Assembly (NCBI RefSeq): GCF_017581965.1 | Contig: NZ_JAGEVF010000013.1 | Span: 1 to 64,000, forward strand | From: Winogradskyella pelagia | Lineage (GTDB): Bacteria; Bacteroidota; Bacteroidia; Flavobacteriales; Flavobacteriaceae | Direction: 5' to 3' | Length of the DNA: 64,000 nucleotides | In this document: one piece after another, positions 25,789 to 35,010 of the stretch | How the letters are laid out: every line of letters begins with the position of its first letter | Position numbering within the stretch: the stretch's first letter is position 1 | The notes under the pieces: generated by a model | Told to the model about the DNA's origin: nothing | The model's input: only the letters and a program-made list of their open reading frames with translations | Databases searched by the model: none | Position numbers and translations under genes: made by a program

Positions 25789-28016
25789 AAACTATATTCT
25801 AAACCTAGATTAGCGCCAAAAGGGTGTCCCGGTCTTAGTCCGGCTGGAACACGCGACACGGCATATACTTCATCTAAAAGGTTTATGATATTTCCAGATA
25901 GGGTTAGGTGGTTGTTAAAATGATATCTAGATGAAAAGTCTATTATAAAATTTGAAGCTACTAATTCATCATTGGGAATAGTTCCTGAACCAGCCTGAGT
26001 TCTAAACTCACCATTATATCGGCCACTTAAGTTTAATTCATATTTATCATGTTCTAACGACACCATGACATTAAACTGATGCTTTGGGATATAGGGTAAC
26101 TGATCACCAGCGTTTACCTCTCCCCAAAGATCATCATTACTACCAAAACTATTTAAAAATTCGGTGTTGGTTAAGGTATAGCCAAAAGTTACGGGTAATG
26201 CAAACTTAGAATTTGCTGATAGAAAATCATAATTTAAGAGCAGTTCTATACCGTTTACGGCAACTTCACCAGCATTAAATTGCTCTAGCGATCCTGTGCC
26301 ACCTGTTGCTGCCAAATCACTACCTAATAAGTTACTATAATCATTGTAAAACCAAACGAGCTCGCCTCTTAGTTGACCAAAGGCAAATCTAGAACCAAGT
26401 TCGTAGTTGACACTTTCTTCGGCTTTTTGTCCAGGTTGGTTACTAGGTGGGGAAAACCCTTTGTGAATACCACCAAATATTGAAATGTCGTTTTTAATGG
26501 CATAGCTAAAACCCATTCCAGGGATAAAAATATCAATCTCGTTCTCACGGCTCGATAAGTCTGTACCTGTTCTATTGGAGTCGTTAGTTCCAAAATTATC
26601 ACGTTGAAGCCTAATATTTTCGTAACGAAGCCCAGGAGTAAGAGTGAGATTGTCAAATTTTAATTTATACATGGCGTAAGTCGCCAATGCTGTAGCACTG
26701 CTTATTCTATTGGCTTCGGAACCTTCCACAGCATCTAATGTTAAGTTCATGCGTCCGTTAACAAGGTTATAGCCATCTTCCCATTGAAATCTGTCTTCCT
26801 CGTCATAATGATATCTAATACCAATTTCTAAATCGTGAAATACATTTTCTCCATACCAGTGATAATCGAGTTTAGTTTGCAATCCTTTGGATATATAGAT
26901 TCTATTGTTAGCCTTAACTAAAAGGGCGTCATCACTAGAATCTACGTCTCCTCTTAAGATGGCCATATGATTGTTAAAGGTGTCAGGGTTTGAAACCACG
27001 TTGGCAATACCTTGTTTGTCACCATTAAATATGACGTCATCTAGTTTGTACCAATTTCGGGTAAACCTGTTGTAATAACCATTTGTAGTAACCCTAAAGT
27101 TCTGTGAGAGGTTAAGTGTATGAGTAAGCATCAATTGCAAATGATCAGCATTCATTTGGTCTAATTGAGAAGATGCGTATCTGGCATAAGGACTTGTGGC
27201 AAAGTCGTTTTCAGTTAACCCGAGATAGGTTTCATTAGAGACCTCATCGTAGTATTGGAATTTAACCTCTAGCGCTTGCTGCAATTTTGCTTCTGGTCTA
27301 CTATTAACTCTAAACTTGGCTACTGCTTCATTTATATCAAAACCTGTATTACTGTTGTCTGGTAGATTTTTGAAACCGTCGGAATTGTAATTCAAAAATT
27401 CAACCATGTATCCCATGGTTGGTTTGCTATCACCAACTCTTGCGTGTAATTGACTGGTATTAAAACTTCCATAATTACCTCGGATTTGGCCACTGAATGT
27501 ATCAGGAATTTGAGTAGAAATCATGTTGATTGCGCCACCAGTTGTAAACGGGCCAAATTGAACTTGACTGCTACCTTTTAATATTTCAATAGCTTGCATT
27601 CTAGCAACGGAAGGAAAATAATAGGCTGCTGGAGCACTATAAGGCGCAGGAGCAATAAGTACACCATCTTCCATTAAGGTGATTTTAGAGCTACGCTCTG
27701 GTGATGTACCCCTTAAACTAATGTTTGGTCGCAAACCAAATCCATCTTCTTCATAAAAGGTAACTCCAGGTACAGCTCTGAGAGCTCTATTGATATCAGT
27801 GTAGTTGAATTTTTTCAACTCTTTAGGGGAGATATAATAGGCTGAACCTGTTCTGTTTTTAGCTACGTATTTATTGCCAAAAATAAAATTACTGTTTATA
27901 ATAACCTCATCTAGGGCTTGTATGGAATCCTTTGCTAGTTTGGCTTGTTTGTTCTGTGCAAGACTTAAAGATAGTTGTGATAAGGTCAGTAGTAATAATG
28001 GGGTTTTGATATTCAT
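25785..28016 (-). CDS. TonB-dependent outer membrane receptor (FecA-like)
   Basis: 743 residues. Signal peptide (ends near LSLAQ), plug domain (about 48-165, with RALRAVPGVTFYEEDGFGLRPN split over the plug and SLRGTSPERSSKI) and a 22-strand barrel ending in the terminal aromatic LEYSF. It lacks an N-terminal carboxypeptidase-like or signalling extension. The closest general resemblance is to iron-siderophore or Fe(III)-dicitrate receptors; the real ligand is unknown. It is a single gene with a good promoter (TTG-N20-TAAATTTG), divergent from guaB. No Fur-box-like repeat was recognised. Confidence 0.88.
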   Translation of the reverse strand: MNIKTPLLLLTLSQLSLSLAQNKQAKLAKDSIQALDEVIINSNFIFGNKYVAKNRTGSAYYISPKELKKFNYTDINRALRAVPGVTFYEEDGFGLRPNISLRGTSPERSSKITLMEDGVLIAPAPYSAPAAYYFPSVARMQAIEILKGSSQVQFGPFTTGGAINMISTQIPDTFSGQIRGNYGSFNTSQLHARVGDSKPTMGYMVEFLNYNSDGFKNLPDNSNTGFDINEAVAKFRVNSRPEAKLQQALEVKFQYYDEVSNETYLGLTENDFATSPYARYASSQLDQMNADHLQLMLTHTLNLSQNFRVTTNGYYNRFTRNWYKLDDVIFNGDKQGIANVVSNPDTFNNHMAILRGDVDSSDDALLVKANNRIYISKGLQTKLDYHWYGENVFHDLEIGIRYHYDEEDRFQWEDGYNLVNGRMNLTLDAVEGSEANRISSATALATYAMYKLKFDNLTLTPGLRYENIRLQRDNFGTNDSNRTGTDLSSRENEIDIFIPGMGFSYAIKNDISIFGGIHKGFSPPSNQPGQKAEESVNYELGSRFAFGQLRGELVWFYNDYSNLLGSDLAATGGTGSLEQFNAGEVAVNGIELLLNYDFLSANSKFALPVTFGYTLTNTEFLNSFGSNDDLWGEVNAGDQLPYIPKHQFNVMVSLEHDKYELNLSGRYNGEFRTQAGSGTIPNDELVASNFIIDFSSRYHFNNHLTLSGNIINLLDEVYAVSRVPAGLRPGHPFGANLGLEYSF

Positions 28017-28055
28017 TTATTTAGATTGAATTAAAATAATTATAAAAAACGGTCG

Positions 28056-28086
28056 CAAATTTATAATTGAATTGTTGTTCTTGCAA
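28056..28086 (-). promoter_or_regulatory. Promoter of the TonB receptor gene
   Basis: On the reverse strand: -33 TTG at 28084-28086, 20-base spacer, -7 TAAATTTG at 28056-28063. Good match to the Bacteroidetes housekeeping consensus. Confidence 0.65.
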
Positions 28087-28212
28087 GTTTATTTAGAATA
28101 AATAAAAATAATATTTCTACTATTTTGAGAATGAATGATTTGTTGGTCGAGTTAGGTTTTATGCGCTATTGAATTTTACATTTTTGTAAACAGTCGAACC
28201 CAAAAAAAGCCT

Positions 28213-28220
28213 TATATTTG
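28213..28220 (+). promoter_or_regulatory. -7 box of guaB (TATATTTG)
   Basis: Exact TANNTTTG 23 bases before the start codon. The nearest TTG (28184-28186) leaves a 26-base spacer, longer than usual. Confidence 0.55.
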
Positions 28221-28243
28221 CACGCAATTATACCTTAATTGCC

Positions 28244-29716
28244 ATGATAGCACATCAAAATAAAATTCTAGGTGAGGGTCTTACCTACGATGACGTACTT
28301 TTAGTACCAGCCTACTCTCAAGTCTTACCAAGAGAGGTTAGTATTCAAACAAAGTTTACTAGAAATATTACAATTAATATTCCTGTAGTCTCTGCAGCTA
28401 TGGATACGGTTACAGAGAGTAAAATGGCTATAGCAATGGCACGTGAGGGCGGTATTGGTGTGCTTCATAAGAATATGACCATAGAACAGCAAGCCGCGAA
28501 AGTGCGTAAGGTAAAACGTGCTGAAAGCGGAATGATAATTGATCCTGTTACCTTACCATTAGATGCGAAGGTTGCTGATGCTAATAATGCCATGAGTGAG
28601 CATAGTATAGGAGGAATACCAATCGTGGATTCTAATGGCAAATTAAAAGGGATTGTCACTAATCGTGATTTGCGTTTTGAACACGATGTTAATAGACCAA
28701 TTGTGGAAGTAATGACTGGTGATAACTTGGTCACCGCACCAGTAGGAACTTCACTTAAAGACGCCGAAGCGATATTACAGGCTCATAAAATTGAAAAACT
28801 TCTTATTGTAGAAGATGACTATACGCTTGCGGGCTTAATAACTTTTAGGGATATAACTAAAGTGACTCAAAAGCCAATTGCCAATAAAGATACCTACGGA
28901 CGTTTGCGCGTAGCTGCTGCGGTTGGCGTGACAGGAGATGTTATTGATAGGGTAGAAGCCTTGGTTGGTGCAAGTGTTGACGCTGTGGTCATTGATACGG
29001 CTCATGGACATACAAAAGGCGTGGTAAGCGTGTTAAAAGAGGTGAAATCAAAATTTCCAAATCTCGAAGTAATTGTTGGAAATATTGCTACGGCTGAGGC
29101 TGCAAAATATTTGGTTGAAGCTGGTGCAGATGCTGTAAAAGTTGGTATAGGTCCAGGCTCTATATGCACGACACGAGTTGTTGCCGGCGTGGGATTCCCA
29201 CAATTTTCTGCGGTATTAGAAGTGTCTAACGCCATTAAGGGCTCTGGAGTTCCTGTAATTGCAGATGGTGGTATTAGATATACAGGAGACATACCAAAAG
29301 CAATAGCTGCTGGTGCAGACACCGTAATGCTAGGTTCTTTATTAGCAGGTACTAAAGAAAGCCCAGGAGAAACCATTATTTACGAAGGCCGTAAGTTTAA
29401 GTCTTATCGCGGTATGGGTTCTGTTGAAGCTATGAAAGAAGGTAGTAAAGATCGCTACTTCCAGGATGTAGAAGATGATATTAAAAAATTAGTCCCAGAA
29501 GGAATCGTTGGTCGCGTTCCATATAAAGGCGAATTGTACGAGAGTATTCATCAATTTGTAGGTGGTCTTAGAGCTGGTATGGGATATTGTGGCGCTAATG
29601 ACATAGAGACATTGAAGGAAACAGGACGCTTTGTAAAAATAACTTCAAGCGGAATCAATGAAAGTCATCCACATGATGTCACGATTACTAAGGAAGCACC
29701 AAATTACTCAAGATAG
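28244..29716 (+). CDS. guaB: Inosine-5'-monophosphate dehydrogenase
   Basis: 490 residues. Converts IMP to XMP with NAD+, the committed step of GMP synthesis, in the cytosol. Seen: N-terminal [13 protein letters not shown], a CBS pair (about 95-210, [13 protein letters not shown] and [12 protein letters not shown]), the catalytic loop [15 protein letters not shown] with the active Cys, [11 protein letters not shown], and the flap region [10 protein letters not shown] and RVPYKG. Full normal length. A strong -7 box lies 23 bases upstream. A small membrane-protein gene follows after 8 bases. Confidence 0.96.
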   Translation: MIAHQNKILGEGLTYDDVLLVPAYSQVLPREVSIQTKFTRNITINIPVVSAAMDTVTESKMAIAMAREGGIGVLHKNMTIEQQAAKVRKVKRAESGMIIDPVTLPLDAKVADANNAMSEHSIGGIPIVDSNGKLKGIVTNRDLRFEHDVNRPIVEVMTGDNLVTAPVGTSLKDAEAILQAHKIEKLLIVEDDYTLAGLITFRDITKVTQKPIANKDTYGRLRVAAAVGVTGDVIDRVEALVGASVDAVVIDTAHGHTKGVVSVLKEVKSKFPNLEVIVGNIATAEAAKYLVEAGADAVKVGIGPGSICTTRVVAGVGFPQFSAVLEVSNAIKGSGVPVIADGGIRYTGDIPKAIAAGADTVMLGSLLAGTKESPGETIIYEGRKFKSYRGMGSVEAMKEGSKDRYFQDVEDDIKKLVPEGIVGRVPYKGELYESIHQFVGGLRAGMGYCGANDIETLKETGRFVKITSSGINESHPHDVTITKEAPNYSR

Positions 29717-29724
29717 ACATACAA

Positions 29725-29901
29725 ATGACCAAACCAAATAAATTGATACTTCTGGCCGCTACTTTAATCATTGCAAGTATTGTGGTGATTTTCAGTAATG
29801 GTCTAGAATATAATATTTGGGCGTTTTTACTTAAAGTTACTGGACTTTCCGTTTTTGTCTACGCCTTATATTTCCAAGCCAAAGAGAAGAAGACGAAATA
29901 A
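29725..29901 (+). CDS. Small two-helix membrane protein of unknown function
   Basis: A 58-residue reading frame: basic start MTKPNK, helix LILLAATLIIASIVVIF, short loop, helix LLKVTGLSVFVYALYF, basic tail KEKKTK. It starts 8 bases after the guaB stop and is probably co-transcribed. No family recognised; the regular membrane layout and position support a real gene. Confidence 0.55.
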   Translation: MTKPNKLILLAATLIIASIVVIFSNGLEYNIWAFLLKVTGLSVFVYALYFQAKEKKTK

Positions 29902-29992
29902 GGCCAACATACTTCTTGGTTATAAATTTAACGTTTAATTCATTAACGCATTTTTAGCATTTTGAGATATGATCTTGTCACTTAATTCCTTG

Positions 29993-30000
29993 TATCTTTG
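29993..30000 (+). promoter_or_regulatory. -7 box of the crtD operon (TATCTTTG)
   Basis: TANNTTTG ending only 7 bases before the ATG at 30008, so the message may be nearly leaderless. A TTG at 29975-29977 leaves a short 15-base spacer. Confidence 0.45.
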
Positions 30001-30007
30001 CTAATAC

Positions 30008-31483
30008 ATGAAGCAACACAAGATTGTAATTATTGGCGCTGGTATAGCAGGACTTTCAGCTTGTATAAGACTTCGGTCTCAAGGTCATAAGGTTGAGGTT
30101 TATGAGGCCAATGATTATCCTGGTGGAAAATTGACGGCATTTGAAGAAAAAGGATATCGCTTTGATATGGGGCCTTCATTATTTACCATGCCTCAATTCG
30201 TAGAAGATATCTTTAAAACGGCAAAAAAACCTATAGCGCATTATTTCCAATACAAAAAGAAGTCGGTCGTTTGCAATTATTTTTACGAAGATGGTACCAC
30301 CTTTTCTGCACGTGCTGACCAACAGCAATTTGCTAAAGAAGCTTCAAAGACGTTTAACGTAGCAGAGGAGACAGTTCTAAAGTATTTAGAACACAGTAAA
30401 ACAAAATACGACCTTACCGCTTCTTTATTCCTCGAAAAATCCTTACATAAAGTTTCTACATACTTATCCAAGGACACCTTAAACGCAATGTTCAAAGTAA
30501 ATAGTTTAGATATTAATACAACTTTGGCAGACTATAACGCAAAGGTGTTTAAAGATGAACGTTTACAACAATTCTACAATAGATTTGCAACCTATAATGG
30601 ATCGTCTCCATATCAAACACCTGGTATTATGAGTATGATTCCACATTTAGAGCAGTATTTCGGAACCTATATTCCTAAAGGAGGAATGCATCAAATATCC
30701 ATGAGCTTGTTTCAGTTGGCCAAGGATATCGGCGTAAAATTCCATTTTAATTCAAAGGTTGAAAAGATTCTGGTAGAAAAGAAAAGAGCAGTTGGAATAG
30801 TGGTAAAAGGTAAAGATATTTCAGCAGATGTAGTAGTGACAAATTCCGATGTCGTACCAACCTACCGTCATTTATTAAAGGAACATAAGGCTCCTGAAAA
30901 GGTGTTGCAGCAACCTCGGAGCAGTTCTGCATTAATTTTTTATTGGGGAATAACCAAACAATTTCCTGAATTGGACTTGCATAATATCTTTTTTTCAAAA
31001 GATTATAAGACGGAGTTCGATTATATTTTCAACAAAAAGGATGTCCACCACGATCCAACTGTTTATATAAATATCACCTCAAAAGACGAGCCTAATGATG
31101 CTCCTGAAGGCTGTGAGAATTGGTTCACGATGATTAACGTTCCTAGTAACACTGGTCAGGACTGGGGCACCATTATAACAGAAGCTCGTAAAAACATTAT
31201 TGCTAAAGTGAGTCGTTTGCTCAAGGAAGATATTTCACAACTGATTCAATGTGAAGCAATTTTAGACCCTCGGACTATTGAGTCGAGAACCCAAAGTTAT
31301 CAAGGAGCCCTATATGGCGCTTCTAGTAATAATAAATACGCTGCCTTTTTGAGACATCCCAATTTTAAGCAGAGTATTAAAAATCTGTATTTCTGCGGAG
31401 GTAGCGTACATCCAGGAGGGGGTATTCCTCTTTGTCTATTGTCTGGTAAAATTGTTTCGGAATTAATTGAAAAAGCCATCTAA
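30008..31483 (+). CDS. crtD: CrtD-type carotenoid desaturase (phytoene desaturase family)
   Basis: 491 residues with the FAD-binding N-terminus IIGAGIAGLSA, the ANDYPGGK segment and the C-terminal FCGGSVHPGGGIPL flavin signature of the CrtI/CrtN family. It is one of two such genes in the window. The other lies with phytoene synthase and is better called CrtI. This one is followed directly by cruF (1',2'-hydratase), the usual partner of the 1-hydroxycarotenoid 3,4-desaturase CrtD in flavobacterial saproxanthin/myxol synthesis, so CrtD is the preferred reading. A plain phytoene desaturase cannot be excluded from sequence alone. Stop and the next ATG are adjacent. Confidence 0.78.
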   Translation: MKQHKIVIIGAGIAGLSACIRLRSQGHKVEVYEANDYPGGKLTAFEEKGYRFDMGPSLFTMPQFVEDIFKTAKKPIAHYFQYKKKSVVCNYFYEDGTTFSARADQQQFAKEASKTFNVAEETVLKYLEHSKTKYDLTASLFLEKSLHKVSTYLSKDTLNAMFKVNSLDINTTLADYNAKVFKDERLQQFYNRFATYNGSSPYQTPGIMSMIPHLEQYFGTYIPKGGMHQISMSLFQLAKDIGVKFHFNSKVEKILVEKKRAVGIVVKGKDISADVVVTNSDVVPTYRHLLKEHKAPEKVLQQPRSSSALIFYWGITKQFPELDLHNIFFSKDYKTEFDYIFNKKDVHHDPTVYINITSKDEPNDAPEGCENWFTMINVPSNTGQDWGTIITEARKNIIAKVSRLLKEDISQLIQCEAILDPRTIESRTQSYQGALYGASSNNKYAAFLRHPNFKQSIKNLYFCGGSVHPGGGIPLCLLSGKIVSELIEKAI

Positions 31484-32119
31484 ATGGTAGATAGAAAATT
31501 TATCAAATACTTCTCGGTTTTCTTGATTTGGTTATTTTCCATCTCAGGAATTACAGGTATCTTATCTCCAGAGTATTCAGATTGGTTTTTAAGTATGACC
31601 CCTTTCAACTTGTTGTTGACCTTCATTATACTTCTGGCAAACATTAAAACTTATGATTGGAAATTGCCTATTGCAATGGCCATACCCTTCTTGTTGGGCT
31701 TTATAACCGAAGCGCTAGGTGTCAATTATGGTTTAATATTTGGGAGTTATAGCTATGGAGAAAATTTAGGATTTAAAATCGCAGGTGTTCCTTTGATGAT
31801 ATGTTTTAATTGGGCATTACTTACAGCGGTCACAGCAGATGTTTCTAAACTTTTATCAAAGAACAGAATTGTTACTGCGTTAATTGCTGCAGCAATGATG
31901 ACGGGATTGGATGTACTATTAGAGGTGTCTGCACCGCGATTCGATTTTTGGGAATTTGAAAATGGCGTTGTACCCCTTCAAAATTATATAGGTTGGTTAA
32001 TTACGGCATTTGTTGCTCAATTAGGCTACCAGCATTTTAAAATCAAGACAAACCTTTCAATTTCTTGGCATATATTAATATCTATAGCTCTCTTTTTTGC
32101 GGTATTTACAATATTCTAA
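31484..32119 (+). CDS. cruF: CruF-like carotenoid 1',2'-hydratase (DUF422 family membrane protein)
   Basis: 211 residues, about seven hydrophobic helices. Motifs of the CruF/DUF422 family are present: FITEALGVNYGLIFGSYSYG, GVPLMICFNW and the acidic TGLDVLLEVSAPRFDFWEF. CruF adds water to the psi end of gamma-carotene-type carotenoids, giving the tertiary 1'-OH. ATG directly follows the crtD stop (TAAATG), and crtY follows with no gap, so the three form one operon. Confidence 0.85.
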   Translation: MVDRKFIKYFSVFLIWLFSISGITGILSPEYSDWFLSMTPFNLLLTFIILLANIKTYDWKLPIAMAIPFLLGFITEALGVNYGLIFGSYSYGENLGFKIAGVPLMICFNWALLTAVTADVSKLLSKNRIVTALIAAAMMTGLDVLLEVSAPRFDFWEFENGVVPLQNYIGWLITAFVAQLGYQHFKIKTNLSISWHILISIALFFAVFTIF

Positions 32120-33259
32120 ATGATTAAAGCAGATTATATCATATTAGGAGCTGGAGCTTCAGGTTTAATGCTGGCATATCGAATGGCATGTGATTCATTT
32201 TTTGATAATTCCACTATTATTATCATTGATAAAGCACAGCATAAAGGCAATGATAGAACTTGGTGCTATTGGGAAGAAGGTGATGGCGAATGGGATGATA
32301 TTGTTTTTAAAACATGGCAAACTGTTTTTTTTGGGAGCAAGACGTTTTCAGATAAAATTCCACTAAAACCCTACAATTATAAAATGATAAAAAGTGAATC
32401 GTTTTATAATAAACTATGGCATAAGCTAAAGACTAAATCCAATATTACATTTCATCAAGATGAAGTCATTAGCTTAACCGATGAAAGTGATAAAGTTACC
32501 ATAAAAGCAGAATCTGAGAACTTCGAAGGCATAAAGGTATTTAGTAGTGTAATGTTTGATGATCTCATGAACAGGCAAACTAAATATCCAGTGTTACAAC
32601 AACATTTTATCGGTTGGTTTATTAAAACCGAGACACCGCAATTTGATGAAAGTGTGGCTACTTTTATGGATTTTGACATTGAGCAGAAGGGTAATACCAG
32701 ATTTATGTACATTCTCCCTACAAGTAAATCGGAGGCCTTGTTTGAATATACATTGTTTTCTAAAGACTTGTTGCCTAAGGAAGACTATGAAAATGCTATA
32801 AGAGATTATTTGTCTAAAAAGAATATTTCAAGTTATGTGATAGAAGAGAAGGAACAAGGTTCTATACCTATGACATCGTTTAAATTTTCTGAAAAAAACA
32901 CCAAAAATGTCCTTTACATTGGTACCGCAGGAGGATGGACCAAAGCGAGTACTGGGTATACCTTTAGAAACACCACAAAAAAGACACAAATACTTATTAG
33001 TTATCTAAAATCTAATTCTGACTTGACTAGATTTGAAAAGAAGACAAGATTTGCCTTTTATGATATGCTAATGCTAGATGTGCTTTCTAGAAATAACGAA
33101 ATGGGTTCACAGCTGTTTTCAAGCTTGTTTAAGAATTCTAAGTTGAAAACCATTTTCCGCTTTTTAGATGAAGAGTCTAACTTCAAAGAGGAACTTCAAA
33201 TAATGGCATCTGTTCCCTCTTTGAACTTTATAAAAGCTCTTTTTTCTCGTATGTTTTAA
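32120..33259 (+). CDS. crtY: Lycopene beta-cyclase (CrtY family)
   Basis: 379 residues. N-terminal dinucleotide fold YIILGAGASGLMLAYRM and the CrtY-type segment DRTWCYWEEGDGEWDD. Further family features: SVMFDDLMNR and the C-terminal IGTAGGWTKASTGYTF. It cyclises one or both ends of lycopene into beta-rings. With CruF and CrtD in the same operon, the likely product is monocyclic (gamma-carotene route). Adjacent in frame to cruF; the 3' end overlaps the convergent small gene by 4 bases. Confidence 0.9.
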   Translation: MIKADYIILGAGASGLMLAYRMACDSFFDNSTIIIIDKAQHKGNDRTWCYWEEGDGEWDDIVFKTWQTVFFGSKTFSDKIPLKPYNYKMIKSESFYNKLWHKLKTKSNITFHQDEVISLTDESDKVTIKAESENFEGIKVFSSVMFDDLMNRQTKYPVLQQHFIGWFIKTETPQFDESVATFMDFDIEQKGNTRFMYILPTSKSEALFEYTLFSKDLLPKEDYENAIRDYLSKKNISSYVIEEKEQGSIPMTSFKFSEKNTKNVLYIGTAGGWTKASTGYTFRNTTKKTQILISYLKSNSDLTRFEKKTRFAFYDMLMLDVLSRNNEMGSQLFSSLFKNSKLKTIFRFLDEESNFKEELQIMASVPSLNFIKALFSRMF

Positions 33260-33492
33260 TCCTTGTAGACTTGGCCGCGATGCGGTTTTAAGGCGTCACG
33301 TACTGCAATCATCTCTGATTCTTCGACTACCAAAAATGCTAAACTATGCATGTCATTGAATGTTTCAACACCTGTTATGTCTAGCTTTAATTTGCTGCGA
33401 TTTATAAAGTCTTTTAGATGAATGACATGATGTTCGGCTGTTTTTTGACTTGCAGGACCTCTAAAGTCCCAAATTAATTTTAATTGTCGCAT
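33256..33492 (-). CDS. Small hypothetical protein (78 aa)
   Basis: No signal peptide or membrane helix. The sequence (RQLKLIWDFRGPASQKTAEHH, then a hydrophobic strand HSLAFLVVEESEMIAVRDAL) suggests a small alpha/beta cytosolic domain. It overlaps the SRPBCC gene by 13 bases and is probably translated with it. The 4-base convergent overlap with crtY is real coding on both strands. No family recognised with confidence. Confidence 0.6.
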   Translation of the reverse strand: MRQLKLIWDFRGPASQKTAEHHVIHLKDFINRSKLKLDITGVETFNDMHSLAFLVVEESEMIAVRDALKPHRGQVYKD

Positions 33493-33935
33493 ACTGAAAG
33501 ACCTTGTTCTACAAAGTTTTTAAAGTTTAACATATACTGTGCACTTTGCTTCTTAAAGGCACTTGGCATAAGAAAAAGCATGGCCCTCATAAAAAAAGTA
33601 GTTGGTTGAAATTCACTTTTAGAAATCCATTTTGTTTGATTTTCACCAATGCTGTCAAAATAATTCTGTTGTATATTGTGCATACCTTTAGTATTATAAG
33701 TAGCATGAAATTCGTTTGGAAAACTTCGTTTAGTAATAGTTTCAATGAGTTCCATTTTTCTATTGCCAAAATCGTAATGTAATTTCATCTTTGCCCCAAA
33801 CTCTCCTGGAGTACCAGAGACATGCTCTGTATGAATCAATCCTTTTTGCCAATGCTTCATGTTCTCAACGGAATCCATTTTGTGAATGACCTCAGCTAGG
33901 GGTGCCTCAATTATAATTTCTGTGGTGTATTTCAT
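33480..33935 (-). CDS. SRPBCC (START/Bet v1-like) domain protein
   Basis: 151 residues from ATG 33935 (MKYTTEIIIEAPLAEVIHKM). The opening strand plus pocket helix, then paired strands and a long C-terminal helix, fit a Bet v1/START-like ligand-binding fold. An in-frame extension upstream to 33989 runs into the terminator of the neighbouring gene and encodes nothing typical, so the later ATG is chosen. No catalytic residues assigned; the ligand is unknown. Forms a pair with the 78-residue gene. Confidence 0.75.
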   Translation of the reverse strand: MKYTTEIIIEAPLAEVIHKMDSVENMKHWQKGLIHTEHVSGTPGEFGAKMKLHYDFGNRKMELIETITKRSFPNEFHATYNTKGMHNIQQNYFDSIGENQTKWISKSEFQPTTFFMRAMLFLMPSAFKKQSAQYMLNFKNFVEQGLSVCDN

Positions 33936-33965
33936 TGCTATCGTAACGTAGTATAAATATAAAAA

Positions 33966-33992
33966 AAAGCGCCTGAATTTTTCAGACACTTT
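33966..33992 (-). terminator. Intrinsic terminator of the T9SS secreted protein gene
   Basis: On the reverse strand AAAGTGTCTG, loop, CAGGCGCTTT then a run of T: ten pairs with two G-U. It is 27 bases past the stop at 34019. Confidence 0.75.
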
Positions 33993-34018
33993 CTTAAACT
34001 ATAAAATTCTATTCACTA

Positions 34019-34927
34019 TTAATCTAGCAAAACTTTAAATGTTTTGGTTTCACCGTAGACGTTTAAACGTAATAAATATATGCCACTTTTTAATTCGTTG
34101 AATTGAAATGTTTTGCCATCAAACAAATCTATGTTTTCAACAGAAAAAACAGATTGTCCTAAGATGTTAAAAAGTGCAACACTAGCCCTATCATCAATTC
34201 CAAATATGGAAATGGTTTTATTTTTAGACATGATTTTGACGTCTTCAAAACTAGTTGATTCTAGACCTAAACTCTGGGAGTAAGTAAGAAAATTAGAAAA
34301 TGCAACATTTGTACCGCCTGTAGCTCCAGGGGCAATACCATCACCATAGGCTTCATCCGAATTAAAGGCTGTCCCACTTAGATACAACCCTACGAAATCA
34401 AACGAATCCGTATTGGTTAAACCGATGTCTGACCAATCTAAAGTAAACGTAATAATTGGGTCGGTCGTATTAAAAGCTGGGAAACCTACAAGCGTTTTCT
34501 CAAAGCCTAATCCATTATTACCCACTGGTCCTGTTGCCGGAATAGAGAAAAGCCCAATAAAATCAGAACTAATACCAATGGCATAGAACGTTTCAAAGCC
34601 AGAAGCAAAAGTAACATCTGATGCAGTACCACTAGAATCGCCATTTGAAATAGCTACTCTTAAAGGGTCGTTATTGTCATTTACTTCACTGTCAATAACA
34701 TTGCGACCTGCTGCACCCGTATCTAAATACAAGACTAGGGCGTCATTAAAATCGCCTCCTCCTTTTGTTAAGGTAAAAGTAATGGTTGTACCATCATCAT
34801 CTATGGACAAAGAGCTTTGTCCAACTGGACCTCCAAAACCAGTATTGCCATTACCGCTATAATTTATTTGAGCAGTTAAGGACAGACTGATAGAGAATAA
34901 TAAAGCAAAAAAGTAGTTTTTCATCAT
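34019..34927 (-). CDS. Secreted protein with T9SS type A sorting domain
   Basis: About 302 residues. Signal peptide MMKNYFFALLFSISLSLTAQ, a beta-rich body (SLSIDDDGTTITFTLTKGGG; ALVLYLDTGAAG; FTLDWSDIGLT) that looks like a single jelly-roll or DOMON/CBM9-like domain, and a C-terminal T9SS signal (FNILGQSVFSV ... LKSGIYLLRLNVYGETKTF). The frame extends to 34954, but that codon lies in the -7 box, so the double ATG at 34922-34927 is the start. A LacI-type palindrome just upstream of the promoter hints at sugar control. Exact function unknown. Confidence 0.8.
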   Translation of the reverse strand: MMKNYFFALLFSISLSLTAQINYSGNGNTGFGGPVGQSSLSIDDDGTTITFTLTKGGGDFNDALVLYLDTGAAGRNVIDSEVNDNNDPLRVAISNGDSSGTASDVTFASGFETFYAIGISSDFIGLFSIPATGPVGNNGLGFEKTLVGFPAFNTTDPIITFTLDWSDIGLTNTDSFDFVGLYLSGTAFNSDEAYGDGIAPGATGGTNVAFSNFLTYSQSLGLESTSFEDVKIMSKNKTISIFGIDDRASVALFNILGQSVFSVENIDLFDGKTFQFNELKSGIYLLRLNVYGETKTFKVLLD

Positions 34928-34951
34928 AAAAATTAGAATTGGTTCTAATCT

Positions 34952-34983
34952 CAAAGTTATTTATTTAATTGGATTTACATCAA
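34952..34983 (-). promoter_or_regulatory. Promoter of the T9SS secreted protein gene
   Basis: Reverse strand: -33 TTG at 34981-34983, 21-base spacer, -7 TAACTTTG at 34952-34959. Very good consensus match; it fixes the start codon at 34927. Confidence 0.7.
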
Positions 34984-34994
34984 AAAAAAATATG

Positions 34995-35010
34995 ACGAAA
35001 ACGTTTTCGT
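34995..35010. promoter_or_regulatory. 16-bp palindrome resembling a LacI-family operator
   Basis: ACGAAAACGTTTTCGT is a perfect palindrome with the central CG and AAACG/CGTTT arms seen in LacI/GalR-type operators. It lies about 11 bases upstream of the -33 element of the T9SS protein gene, fitting an upstream regulator site. No LacI gene is in the window. Confidence 0.5.

Noticed and set aside
25785..28016. SusC/SusD-type nutrient uptake pair
   Set aside because: The receptor lacks the N-terminal carboxypeptidase-like extension of SusC, and no SusD gene is adjacent.
28017..28243. Riboswitch before guaB or the TonB receptor
   Set aside because: The leaders are only about 25-40 bases after the -7 boxes and show no purine or cobalamin riboswitch core.
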